A stretch of 46,566 nt of DNA from a virus: positions 1-46,566 of IMG/VR virus record IMGVR_UViG_3300022602_000162; one strand, 5' to 3'. The position numbers and the translations under genes were made by a program. Below, piece after piece: positions 33,514 to 39,272 of the stretch. The notes below the pieces were generated by a model, which saw nothing but the letters and a program-made list of their open reading frames with translations, was not told the DNA's origin and did no database searches. Position 1 is the first letter of the stretch. Every line of letters begins with the position of its first letter.

Positions 33514-33542
33514 ATTATACTGCCTTTTGGGCAACCTGTCAA
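33514..33542 (-). promoter_or_regulatory. Early promoter
   Basis: TTGACA, 17 bp, TATAAT for the 33482-32408 cluster. Confidence 0.92.
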
Positions 33543-33796
33543 CTCAATACCACTACGCGGCGTAGGGTTTCATCTTTGACTTCTTCGCCCGTGTCTTCAT
33601 CAAACTCAACTTCGTCATCGTACTCGGCAATCTTGTCCATGCGGTGGTAGTCACTGTAGACCACTGCACCCTCATCCACACGGTCCACCTTAGGGGCTAC
33701 CTCTGTGCGCCAGTGGTCGCCATAGTTGTATGAGAAGTGGACCTCTGCGTCCTGATCCATGTCCTGCAACATTTCGATGAGTTCTTTAACTTGCAT
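33539..33796 (-). CDS. Small acidic phage protein
   Basis: 85 residues. The MQVKELIEMLQDMDQDAEVHFSYNYG start is a common phage motif (helix then beta strand); the C-terminus is acidic (EYDDEVEFDEDTGEEVKDE). Unknown function. Ribosome-binding site AAAGGAGCGAAC. Confidence 0.82.
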   Translation of the reverse strand: MQVKELIEMLQDMDQDAEVHFSYNYGDHWRTEVAPKVDRVDEGAVVYSDYHRMDKIAEYDDEVEFDEDTGEEVKDETLRRVVVLS

Positions 33797-33828
33797 AGGT
33801 TCGCTCCTTTGTGTGTCTGTGTATATGT

Positions 33829-33857
33829 ATTATAACGTCTTTTGAGTTAAGCGTCAA
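33829..33857 (-). promoter_or_regulatory. Early promoter
   Basis: TTGACG, 17 bp, TATAAT for the 33539-33796 gene. Confidence 0.9.
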
Positions 33858-34080
33858 CCTTTGGAGCGAACAACTGCTTCATGTCACGCATAAAGCGTCT
33901 GTAAGCTACCTTTTGGCGTGTGGGTAGCTCATCCAGTGCTACCAAGTCCTGCATCTCTTTGACTGCTTCAAGTATGTCACCGCCAGTGTTTTGACGTGCA
34001 TAGGCTTGGACGATTTCAATAGCTTCAGTAATGTCCATTTGGTAGATGTTACCATTATTGAGTGTTGATATAGTACGCAT
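33847..34080 (-). CDS. Small early protein
   Basis: 77 residues, helical after an N-terminal strand; basic central region (PTRQKVAYRRFMRDMKQLF). Ribosome-binding site AAGGAGCGAAAC. Function unknown. Confidence 0.78.
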   Translation of the reverse strand: MRTISTLNNGNIYQMDITEAIEIVQAYARQNTGGDILEAVKEMQDLVALDELPTRQKVAYRRFMRDMKQLFAPKVDA

Positions 34081-34113
34081 AAGTTTCGCTCCTTAGTGTG
34101 TTAATATGTCTAT

Positions 34114-34142
34114 ATTATACTACAAAATGGGAGGGTTGTCAA
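34114..34142 (-). promoter_or_regulatory. Early promoter inside a hairpin
   Basis: TTGACA, 17 bp, TATAAT. Most of the -35 lies in the loop of an 8-bp hairpin (34130-34137 / 34144-34151). Confidence 0.92.
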
Positions 34143-34162
34143 TAACCCTCCAACCTGTAGTG

Positions 34163-34552
34163 TTATACGTCTAAGCACTCTTCCCAAATTTGTTCAACGT
34201 GTGCAGGGTCTAAACGCTCTAAACCCGCTAAAAACTTAGCGCCTACGTCCAAGCTAACATACTCCTCTGTTTGCATACCCTGCTCGCTATAACTAACGTC
34301 TAAAGCTTCTGCTTCTGTAAATCCAATTGTTTGCAAGTAAGTACGCAACTCCTGCATAAATTGTTTGTCTGTGTAAATTAAGCCGTCTTTTTGTATGTCC
34401 CAGCTAGTAGGACTAAAGTGTACGCAAAGCTCGCCAAAGTCTTTCTCTTGTGTGCAATACTGTAGACGCAACTGTGTGACCTCTACTGCTTTTGCTACAG
34501 GGCTCCAATAGCCGTTGCCGTTTGTGTGTAATGTTGTAAAAACTGTTTGCAT
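34163..34552 (-). CDS. Early protein of unknown function
   Basis: 129 residues from the ATG at 34552, 5 bases after AAAGGAGCGAAC; the frame upstream runs into the promoter. Strand-rich N-terminus (TVFTTLHTNGNGYWSP), then LCVHFSPTSWDIQKDGLIYTD and an acidic helical tail. Unrecognised. Confidence 0.78.
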   Translation of the reverse strand: MQTVFTTLHTNGNGYWSPVAKAVEVTQLRLQYCTQEKDFGELCVHFSPTSWDIQKDGLIYTDKQFMQELRTYLQTIGFTEAEALDVSYSEQGMQTEEYVSLDVGAKFLAGLERLDPAHVEQIWEECLDV

Positions 34553-34579
34553 AGTTCGCTCCTTTGTTTCAATGTATGT

Positions 34580-34608
34580 ATTATAACGCAATTTGGGAGT
34601 GTTGTCAA
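34580..34608 (-). promoter_or_regulatory. Early promoter
   Basis: TTGACA, 17 bp, TATAAT for the 34163-34552 gene. The 32 bases starting near 34603 duplicate those starting near 34137. Confidence 0.92.
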
Positions 34609-34631
34609 TAACCCTCCAACCTGTAGTGTTA

Positions 34632-34823
34632 TTATGCGTCCACAGTCAAAGTCTCTATCTCGTAAACTACGTCAGCCCTGTCCCCACCGTCTGCTTCCCA
34701 TTCCACTAGCATTTCCTCTAGTGCCGCTTCTGCTTTAGCTCGTGTACTATAAGCCCCCATATTGTAAAACTCGTCTTCGCTGGCACCCCAACCTTGTACT
34801 TGCACAATGTACGTTTTTTGCAT
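34632..34823 (-). CDS. Small early protein
   Basis: 63 residues. QKTYIVQVQGWG strand, then STRAKAEAALEEMLVEWEAD helix and VVYEIETLTV strand, a small alpha/beta fold. Ribosome-binding site CAGGAGCGAAC. Function unknown. Confidence 0.78.
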   Translation of the reverse strand: MQKTYIVQVQGWGASEDEFYNMGAYSTRAKAEAALEEMLVEWEADGGDRADVVYEIETLTVDA

Positions 34824-34847
34824 AGTTCGCTCCTGTTTAAAAAACTA

Positions 34848-34876
34848 ATTATAGCACACTTTCCCAAAAGTGTCAA
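34848..34876 (-). promoter_or_regulatory. Early promoter with flanking inverted repeat
   Basis: TTGACA, 17 bp, TATAAT. ATAGCACA at 34851-34858 and its complement at 34878-34885 bracket the spacer and -35: a candidate operator. Confidence 0.9.
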
Positions 34877-34892
34877 ATGTGCTATGTATTAA

Positions 34893-35162
34893 TTAACTAA
34901 CAAATACAATATTATTTGTGCGTGTAGTAGCTTGTGCGTGTTTTAATGCTACTGCAAGCTCTGCATTTAAATTGCTTTTAAGTAAGTCCCCACTAACATA
35001 CGCACACTTTGCTTGCACAGGAAAATTATGTACTATTTTAGTATTACCGTTTTTGTCCTCGCGTGTAGTTTTATGTACATTAAACGCTACTACAAGTTTA
35101 TAAGTTTTAAGTTTTTTATTAAAAACTAGTTTAGCTTTTGCAAGTGTATTTGTGTTAAACAT
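34893..35162 (-). CDS. Basic early protein
   Basis: 89 residues from the ATG at 35162 (CAGGAG, 6 bases upstream). Lys/Asn/Thr-rich with AT-rich codons unlike its neighbours, suggesting separate acquisition. Strands LAKAKLVFNKKLKTYKLVVAFNV and a C-terminal helix. Function unknown. Confidence 0.75.
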   Translation of the reverse strand: MFNTNTLAKAKLVFNKKLKTYKLVVAFNVHKTTREDKNGNTKIVHNFPVQAKCAYVSGDLLKSNLNAELAVALKHAQATTRTNNIVFVS

Positions 35163-35183
35163 GTTAGCTCCTGTTAAAAATGT

Positions 35184-35212
35184 ATTATAACGCATTTTGG
35201 GCTAACTGTCAA
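35184..35212 (-). promoter_or_regulatory. Early promoter
   Basis: TTGACA, 17 bp, TATAAT for the 34893-35162 gene. Confidence 0.92.
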
Positions 35213-35251
35213 AGACCATGAGGGCTGTAGGGTCTTGCGGAACCCATGGGC

Positions 35252-35276
35252 AAAAAGAAAGGCCCCTAGGGACCTT
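35252..35276 (-). terminator. Terminator of the ncRNA locus
   Basis: AAGGTCCC / GGGGCCTT stem (one G-U) with a tight loop, followed on the minus strand by TTTCTTTTT. Confidence 0.85.
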
Positions 35277-35278
35277 CC

Positions 35279-35312
35279 CCAAAACTAGCGGGAGCGAATC
35301 GCGTCATTTTGG
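35279..35312 (-). promoter_or_regulatory. Anti-Shine-Dalgarno RNA hairpin (copy B)
   Basis: Minus strand: CCAAAA/TTTTGG outer stem, internal loop, GCG/CGC stem, loop ATTCGCTCC. It sits directly before the ncRNA terminator. Confidence 0.7.
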
Positions 35313-35597
35313 TAACTACAAATTAGATTGGGCGGGCAGAGCATGCTCCTCGTTTAATGCCCAGCTCATCAGCCGGCACCCTGTAACCGTACAGTTAGAA
35401 AAGAACTAAAGGAATTCCGGACTACTTGCCCTATACCGTCTATAGAGCTAGTGCCTTCATCATTACCGCCTACCATCTCCGCCGTTGCACGAAGCCTTCT
35501 TGCCCTAGATACCAGGTACCCGTCGGTACGCTTCCATCTCTCTAGGCGCCTAACGGTGTAGGTAACCTTTAATGCTTTTCTAACTGTTCATGTGCTT

Positions 35598-35626
35598 ATT
35601 ATAGCACATGAACTAGAACCTGTCAA
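35598..35626 (-). promoter_or_regulatory. Promoter of the ncRNA, with operator-like dyad
   Basis: TTGACA, 17 bp, TATAAT. A perfect 10-bp inverted repeat (35586-35595 / 35604-35613) flanks the -10. Confidence 0.92.
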
Positions 35627-35638
35627 TAACCTTTCAAT

Positions 35639-35974
35639 TTACTCTGCTTCTTCTTCAACTACTTCATTTAAGTGATCAAAGCAGTCTTGCACACGACTTG
35701 ACTCTGTGTTAAAGAATGTATAGTCTCCGCAGACCATGCGTCCTTCACCTTCTTTAATGTACTCAAATCCGCCATAGTAGTCAATAGCACTAGAGTGGCT
35801 CACAGCAATCACTTCCTCATCCCTGTCAATGTACACAGGACCCGAGCGTACATCCAAGCCCAACTTTGTAGGGCTCGATCTTTCCATCTTACGTACATGA
35901 CGCTCTACAACCTCGTTGACTGCGTCGATCATGTCCAATGTTGAATCAAACGCTGTATCAGTAAAGTAACCCAT
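35639..35974 (-). CDS. Early protein of unknown function
   Basis: 111 residues. Helical N-terminus (STLDMIDAVNEVVERHVRKM), a central beta region (GPVYIDRDEEVIAVSHSSAIDYYGG, GRMVCGDYTFF) and an acidic end. Ribosome-binding site TAGGAGCAAAAC. Unrecognised. Confidence 0.78.
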   Translation of the reverse strand: MGYFTDTAFDSTLDMIDAVNEVVERHVRKMERSSPTKLGLDVRSGPVYIDRDEEVIAVSHSSAIDYYGGFEYIKEGEGRMVCGDYTFFNTESSRVQDCFDHLNEVVEEEAE

Positions 35975-36008
35975 TTCGTTTTGCTCCTAATGTGTTGTTG
36001 ATGTTTGT

Positions 36009-36037
36009 ATTATACTGCGTTTACCACCCGCTGTCAA
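36009..36037 (-). promoter_or_regulatory. Early promoter inside a hairpin
   Basis: TTGACA, 17 bp, TATAAT. An 8-bp stem (36027-36034 / 36046-36053, ACAGCGGG type) contains part of the -35. Confidence 0.92.
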
Positions 36038-36064
36038 CCTGCTTAACAGCGGGGTCACAACCTG

Positions 36065-36265
36065 TTATTGGCAAAAGATTTCTTTAGACAATATGTTGTC
36101 TTCTACTGCCTTGTGGCAAGTGTTCAACGCCATCATCATGTAGGGATAGACTAGGGCCTTTTCCTGTGGGCTCAGAGCCTCTACTACAGCAGTCAACTCT
36201 TTGAAGTCTGCAGGTGTAGCATAGAACCCGCTACGTGGGATTGGGTTTGATACGATGTCGTACAT
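36065..36265 (-). CDS. Small early protein
   Basis: 66 residues, helical (PADFKELTAVVEALSPQEKALVYPYMMMALNTCHKAVED). Ribosome-binding site AAAGGAGCGAC. Function unknown. Confidence 0.75.
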   Translation of the reverse strand: MYDIVSNPIPRSGFYATPADFKELTAVVEALSPQEKALVYPYMMMALNTCHKAVEDNILSKEIFCQ

Positions 36266-36295
36266 AAGTCGCTCCTTTTGTTAACGTAAAAACAT

Positions 36296-36324
36296 ATTAT
36301 ACTAGACTCTACTGTATCAGTCAA
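36296..36324 (-). promoter_or_regulatory. Early promoter
   Basis: TTGACT, 17 bp, TATAAT for the 36065-36265 gene; overlaps the end of the membrane protein gene. Confidence 0.88.
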
Positions 36325-36542
36325 CCAAATGCCTTGAATAACCCATAAATGCATATGGTTATTGACACTGCATTGGTCACAGTCTGTGGCACGTTGGCCA
36401 CACGTAAGCTCCACGTCAAGTAGCAAACACCCCCTAAGGTGCCGGCCACAATGTTCCATGGGTACTGGTTCAAGCTCATTAGGGTGTACATGGCGAGGAA
36501 CGATGCCGTCCCTGCCCATTGTATAGCATCGTTCAGTTTCAT
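36321..36542 (-). CDS. Small multi-pass membrane protein (PnuC/SWEET-like half)
   Basis: 73 residues with three hydrophobic segments (about 7-24, 27-46, 54-71) and the YPWNIVAGTLGGVCYLTWSLRVAN core seen in small phage membrane proteins that resemble half of a PnuC-type vitamin transporter. Transport is not shown. ATGA overlap with the GP88-like gene. Confidence 0.75.
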   Translation of the reverse strand: MKLNDAIQWAGTASFLAMYTLMSLNQYPWNIVAGTLGGVCYLTWSLRVANVPQTVTNAVSITICIYGLFKAFG

Positions 36543-37246
36543 GCCACTGCCATCATAATAGTACGTTTGACAAAGCCAGTGGTGTCTTTCCGAGCACGAC
36601 CCTTAGCTTTCAAACCAATAATGCCCACTTGCCCGTCTAAGAAGCGTAAGTCATCTTCATCAGCTGAGTAAGTACCCTCTGGAATTTTGTCGTACACTAC
36701 AGTCACGTTCATGCCCTGCAACAATGCTTCAGCCACATCGCTGTCATTGCCATCCGCCGCACTAAAGGTCAAGTGATAGTTTTTAAGATGCTTGACTTTG
36801 CGTCCAAGTACTTTGGTATAGTCATAAAACTGTACATAGTCAAACAATTCAAAAATGTTCTTGCCGTGTGCCGCTTCATACTTTTCCCAGCTCAAGTCAC
36901 TAGTACCATTCAAACGAATAGCTGGAGTTAAGCCCAACTTGGCTGACATTTTGACGGCTTTATTAATGTCCGCAACCAATGCCGCCATAAAAGCTTCACG
37001 CTGATCAAAAAACATCTTTGTCTTGCGAACTCGTGCCTGCTGGATAACGTTGGTAGTTTCACCACGCTTGAACATGCCACCACGCCCAGCTGTATTCAGG
37101 CAAGCCGCTGTACAACCTGCTGTACGCTTTGGACATACTTCCTTGCCACTCAGTCGAGCAGGGGCCAAGTGTAGGATAAAGCTCAAGTAACCTTTAGCTG
37201 TACCCTTTTGGATTTTGGGATTTGCTGTGCTTAATAGTGTAAACAT
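36539..37246 (-). CDS. GP88-family phage protein
   Basis: 235 residues. The N-terminal STANPKI, GYLSFILHLAPARLSG and VCPKRTAGCTAACLNTAGRGG motifs, with Cys38, Cys45 and Cys49, identify the GP88 family of phages. The Cys triad suggests metal or iron-sulfur binding. A central VRKTKMFFDQREAFMAAL and a TFSAADGNDSDV segment follow. Activity not established. Ribosome-binding site CAGGAGCGAC. Confidence 0.87.
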   Translation of the reverse strand: MFTLLSTANPKIQKGTAKGYLSFILHLAPARLSGKEVCPKRTAGCTAACLNTAGRGGMFKRGETTNVIQQARVRKTKMFFDQREAFMAALVADINKAVKMSAKLGLTPAIRLNGTSDLSWEKYEAAHGKNIFELFDYVQFYDYTKVLGRKVKHLKNYHLTFSAADGNDSDVAEALLQGMNVTVVYDKIPEGTYSADEDDLRFLDGQVGIIGLKAKGRARKDTTGFVKRTIMMAVA

Positions 37247-37276
37247 TGTCGCTCCTGTTTATTAACGTAAAAACAT

Positions 37277-37305
37277 ATTATAACTGAACTAGGGTACTTT
37301 GTCAA
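37277..37305 (-). promoter_or_regulatory. Early promoter inside a hairpin
   Basis: TTGACA, 17 bp, TATAAT; the -35 lies in the loop of GGGTA/TACCC (37292-37310). Serves GP88 and the membrane protein. Confidence 0.92.
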
Positions 37306-37328
37306 TACCCGCCCAACTTGTAGGGTTA

Positions 37329-37496
37329 TTAGTCAACACGAACTTCAACTAGCTGTCGAATAGCAATTAAGCCATCAATAACTCGGCTATGCGTTAACGT
37401 CCCAAAATCATAGTGCTCACCTTCAACAGTAGCGTCATTTTCCATAAGAGTTTGTGCCCGTGTAAGCAAGTCCAAAATTTGTGCTCGTGTGTCCAT
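37329..37496 (-). CDS. 55-residue early protein
   Basis: Helical, acidic (RAQILDLLTRAQTLMENDATVEG, SRVIDGLIAIRQLVEVRVD). Own promoter and ribosome-binding site AAGGAGCG 5 bases before the ATG, so it is a confident short gene. Function unknown. Confidence 0.75.
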   Translation of the reverse strand: MDTRAQILDLLTRAQTLMENDATVEGEHYDFGTLTHSRVIDGLIAIRQLVEVRVD

Positions 37497-37522
37497 ATAC
37501 GCTCCTTTGTTGCTAAGTGTAT

Positions 37523-37551
37523 ATTATACTGCATTTTGAGCAAATTGTCAA
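37523..37551 (-). promoter_or_regulatory. Early promoter
   Basis: TTGACA, 17 bp, TATAAT for the 55-residue gene. Confidence 0.92.
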
Positions 37552-37576
37552 TAACCCGACACTAGGCCGGGTTATT
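37550..37576 (-). terminator. Hairpin abutting a promoter, probable terminator
   Basis: 9-bp perfect stem (AATAACCCG / CGGGTTATT), 9-base loop; only a short T-rich tail. It separates the 37585 gene from the next -35. Confidence 0.55.
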
Positions 37577-37584
37577 AATACTGA

Positions 37585-37695
37585 TTATGAGTTTGGAGCA
37601 GGATTTGAGTTTTGATGCTGTTCTTTCGGCTTAGGAGCTGTTGGGCAACCTTTTAGTCCATTCCAGTGCCATTTGCGGCAATGTGTACATTCCAT
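37585..37695 (-). CDS. 36-residue zinc-ribbon-like microprotein
   Basis: Starts MECTHCRKWHWNGLKGC: a Cys-x2-Cys pair, His, and a further Cys at 17 make a small metal-binding knuckle. The rest is a Pro/Gln/Asn tail. Ribosome-binding site AAAGGAG 6 bases before the ATG; own promoter with a dyad operator. Confidence 0.7.
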   Translation of the reverse strand: MECTHCRKWHWNGLKGCPTAPKPKEQHQNSNPAPNS

Positions 37696-37726
37696 AGTTG
37701 ACTCCTTTACGTGCTGTGGAATGACT

Positions 37727-37755
37727 ATTATAACCTCAACAGCACGTAAAGTCAA
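37727..37755 (-). promoter_or_regulatory. Early promoter with 12-bp dyad
   Basis: TTGACT, 17 bp, TATAAT. A perfect 12-bp inverted repeat (37706-37717 / 37739-37750, TTTACGTGCTGT and complement) brackets the -10: strong operator candidate. Confidence 0.88.
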
Positions 37756-37763
37756 ATATAGAA

Positions 37764-37979
37764 TTACTCTCCGGGAAACTCCACACGATAATGACTGGCT
37801 TGTGGACGATCTAGTATGTAATCACTGGCCTCAAACTTGTCCTTGTATTCAAATACCATAAAATCACAGGCTTGAGCTGTGGTTTTGAATACATGTATAC
37901 GTAGTGTATCAGGATCAACTCTTATACTGACTTCATGTGTGGGAAAACGTAACTGAGCATGGTGCAATTGATGGCGCAT
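37764..37979 (-). CDS. Small early protein
   Basis: 71 residues from the ATG at 37979, with GGAGA 8 bases upstream; the frame extends to 38027 without a site. Strands HEVSIRVDPDTLRIHVFKTT and a C-terminal YRVEFPGE. Function unknown. TATAAT at 38032-38037 lies upstream without a consensus -35. Confidence 0.68.
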   Translation of the reverse strand: MRHQLHHAQLRFPTHEVSIRVDPDTLRIHVFKTTAQACDFMVFEYKDKFEASDYILDRPQASHYRVEFPGE

Positions 37980-38039
37980 CTTGATTCTCCGGTTGATATA
38001 GTACTTAGTGGTTAGACCTATTTGCACCGTGATTATACT

Positions 38040-38558
38040 GTAAACTTGACGGATTATACTAGTGTATTATAGAAAAATTTACTTTGTTATTCCAGATCTA
38101 TCGTGTAGCAGAGTGTATAATTGTGTGAGATAGATCTTCCCACCGTGTATAGCGGTGCTTACAGCGGGGCCTGCGGGAATGAAAAGTGTAGAAAAGTGTG
38201 ACAAAGTGCAATAAAGTGTGACCAATATAGGGTTATGATTCAGAACCATACCTGGGGCAGGCTAGACATAGGGTAGGAAGAATCTGATGGGTGAGGTGCT
38301 GACAGGCATAGTTACAATACTATACTCACATTCTCTCCCATTCTCTCGCCAATAAACCTCTTAACAGCGGGGCCTATACTAGTGTGTCGTGTGCGTATAT
38401 AGCGTTGTATCAACCCCTCTCGTCTATTTCCGCCAAAGTTCTTTATTATTCGTTCCGGTCCCGTTATAATAGCGGCTGTGTTGCTAGTCTAGTTGCCATT
38501 ATGGACATCAACAGTTCTTACACACATGCTAACAGCGGGGCCTATAGCTCTGTCAAAT
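38040..38558. other. Gene-free, repeat-rich 0.5-kb region
   Basis: No credible gene on either strand. It holds a 9-bp inverted repeat AGATCTATC (38094-38102 / 38129-38137), four 10-bp-phased AAAGTG repeats (38181-38220), three copies of an ACAGCGGGGCCT motif (38157, 38361, 38528) and a doubled CATTCTCTC (38329-38347). It could be a replication origin or regulatory centre. Confidence 0.6.
38181..38220 (+). repeat. Four 10-bp tandem repeats
   Basis: Units GAAAAGTGTA, GAAAAGTGTG, ACAAAGTGCA, ATAAAGTGTG. Exact 10-bp phasing puts all AAAGTG cores on one face of the helix. Confidence 0.75.
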
Positions 38559-38714
38559 ATGAATAGAATTGATAAGTTTTTTAGCACGTGGTATCAGCCT
38601 AAATATAGTCTCACGCCAGAAGAGTGGCTGTATATAGTGTATCTAGTGTGCTTGAGCATACTAGCGTTTGGTGTGGGCTTGTTGATAGGGCTTGTATGGA
38701 CCCTTGTAATCTAA
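38559..38714 (+). CDS. 51-residue single-pass membrane protein
   Basis: From the ATG at 38559: polar N-terminus (MNRIDKFFSTWYQPKYSL), then WLYIVYLVCLSILAFGVGLLIGLVWTLV, a long hydrophobic helix. No Shine-Dalgarno; preceded by the ACAGCGGGGCCTATAG motif. The end overlaps a minus-strand gene by 54 bases, so one of the two may be spurious. Confidence 0.45.
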   Translation: MNRIDKFFSTWYQPKYSLTPEEWLYIVYLVCLSILAFGVGLLIGLVWTLVI

Positions 38715-38873
38715 GCTGGTATCTACTATAAATGGATAATCTTTATTACGTCGAGTAGTATATGTACTAGTGTAGTCCTTACATGCTGTATAACTGCTAG
38801 TGGGTCGGTACTCAGTGTTGGCTACTGAGTCCAATAACAGTTTGATGCCTTCTTCTTCAGTTACTATAGTCAT
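38661..38873 (-). CDS. Hypothetical protein
   Basis: 70 residues from the ATG at 38873 (an in-frame ATG at 38918 is possible). Starts MTIVTEEEGIKLLLDSV; Tyr/Thr/Lys-rich C-terminal half (YTSTYTTRRNKDYPF). It begins 8 bases after the stop of the upstream membrane peptide. Unrecognised. Confidence 0.45.
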   Translation of the reverse strand: MTIVTEEEGIKLLLDSVANTEYRPTSSYTACKDYTSTYTTRRNKDYPFIVDTSLDYKGPYKPYQQAHTKR

Positions 38874-38881
38874 ATATGTGT

Positions 38882-38965
38882 TTATACGTGTGCCAGTAGT
38901 ATATAAGTTGCTACCCATAAGAACATGCCCACTATGAGTATGACAGCTATTTGTGTATTATCCAT
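38882..38965 (-). CDS. 27-residue transmembrane microprotein
   Basis: MDNTQIAV followed by an uninterrupted hydrophobic helix to the C-terminus (ILIVGMFLWVATYILLAHV). No clear ribosome-binding site. Composition strongly favours a real membrane peptide over a chance frame. Confidence 0.42.
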   Translation of the reverse strand: MDNTQIAVILIVGMFLWVATYILLAHV

Positions 38966-39043
38966 ATGTGTGCTTGCCGAGATAGATCTGTGTGTAGGCC
39001 ATAAACACTGGGTCTGCAGGGCACATTATCTTATTAGTTATTA

Positions 39044-39250
39044 TTAGTCATTGACTACATTAGCTACAACTTCACCAACCCAGTCCTTTACACGTAGCTT
39101 TTGATCACGATTCAAGCGTTCAGCATAAGCCTGAGCCAACTGTTCAGCATATTGTTGATTAGTAGTTGGAGGACCCGTCAAATCTACTTCTTGTAGACGT
39201 TCATTTAAACTGGGACTCCATGCGACGATTCTATAGTAGGTTGTTGACAT
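39044..39250 (-). CDS. Conserved small phage protein (SPSLNERLQEVDLTGP type)
   Basis: 68 residues; YYRIVAWSPSLNERLQEVDLTGP then a helical AEQLAQAYAERLNRDQ segment. Preceded by a perfect TATAAATA late promoter and GGAG, so it is a late gene. Function unknown. Confidence 0.75.
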   Translation of the reverse strand: MSTTYYRIVAWSPSLNERLQEVDLTGPPTTNQQYAEQLAQAYAERLNRDQKLRVKDWVGEVVANVVND

Positions 39251-39272
39251 TATTCATGCTCCATTGATCATG

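Larger units (their letters stand above)
35252..35591 (-). ncRNA. Structured non-coding RNA, about 340 nt, unknown family
   Basis: A consensus promoter (35598-35626) and a terminator (35252-35276) bound a stretch with no gene having a ribosome-binding site; the longest internal ATG frame is 33 codons. Local stems: GTACC-GACG-GGTAC (35516-35529), enclosed by CTAGA/TCTAG (35505-35509 / 35541-35545); CCGTT/AACGG (35482-35486 / 35552-35556); CTATA/TATAG (35431-35445); CTGTA/TACAG with a 4-base loop (35381-35394); GGGCA/TGCCC (35334-35338 / 35358-35362) around a GAGCATGCTC palindrome. The 3' end has the anti-SD hairpin. No match to a family I know. Confidence 0.7.

Noticed and set aside
27900-34900. 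CRISPR-like regular recurrence of TATTATAC and GCTCC blocks
   Set aside because: The recurring blocks are promoter -10 boxes and ribosome-binding sites separating genes of variable length, not spacers of uniform size.
35360-35378. CTGATGAG on the minus strand of the ncRNA, suggestive of a hammerhead ribozyme
   Set aside because: The required GAAA and cleavage triplet are not placed to form the three-stem core.
35218-35409. 63-codon plus-strand frame across the ncRNA locus
   Set aside because: No plus-strand promoter or ribosome-binding site, and it runs through the minus terminator and hairpins.
36193-36519. 108-codon minus-strand frame
   Set aside because: Overlaps the membrane protein and the next early gene in another frame, covers a consensus promoter, and lacks its own start signals.
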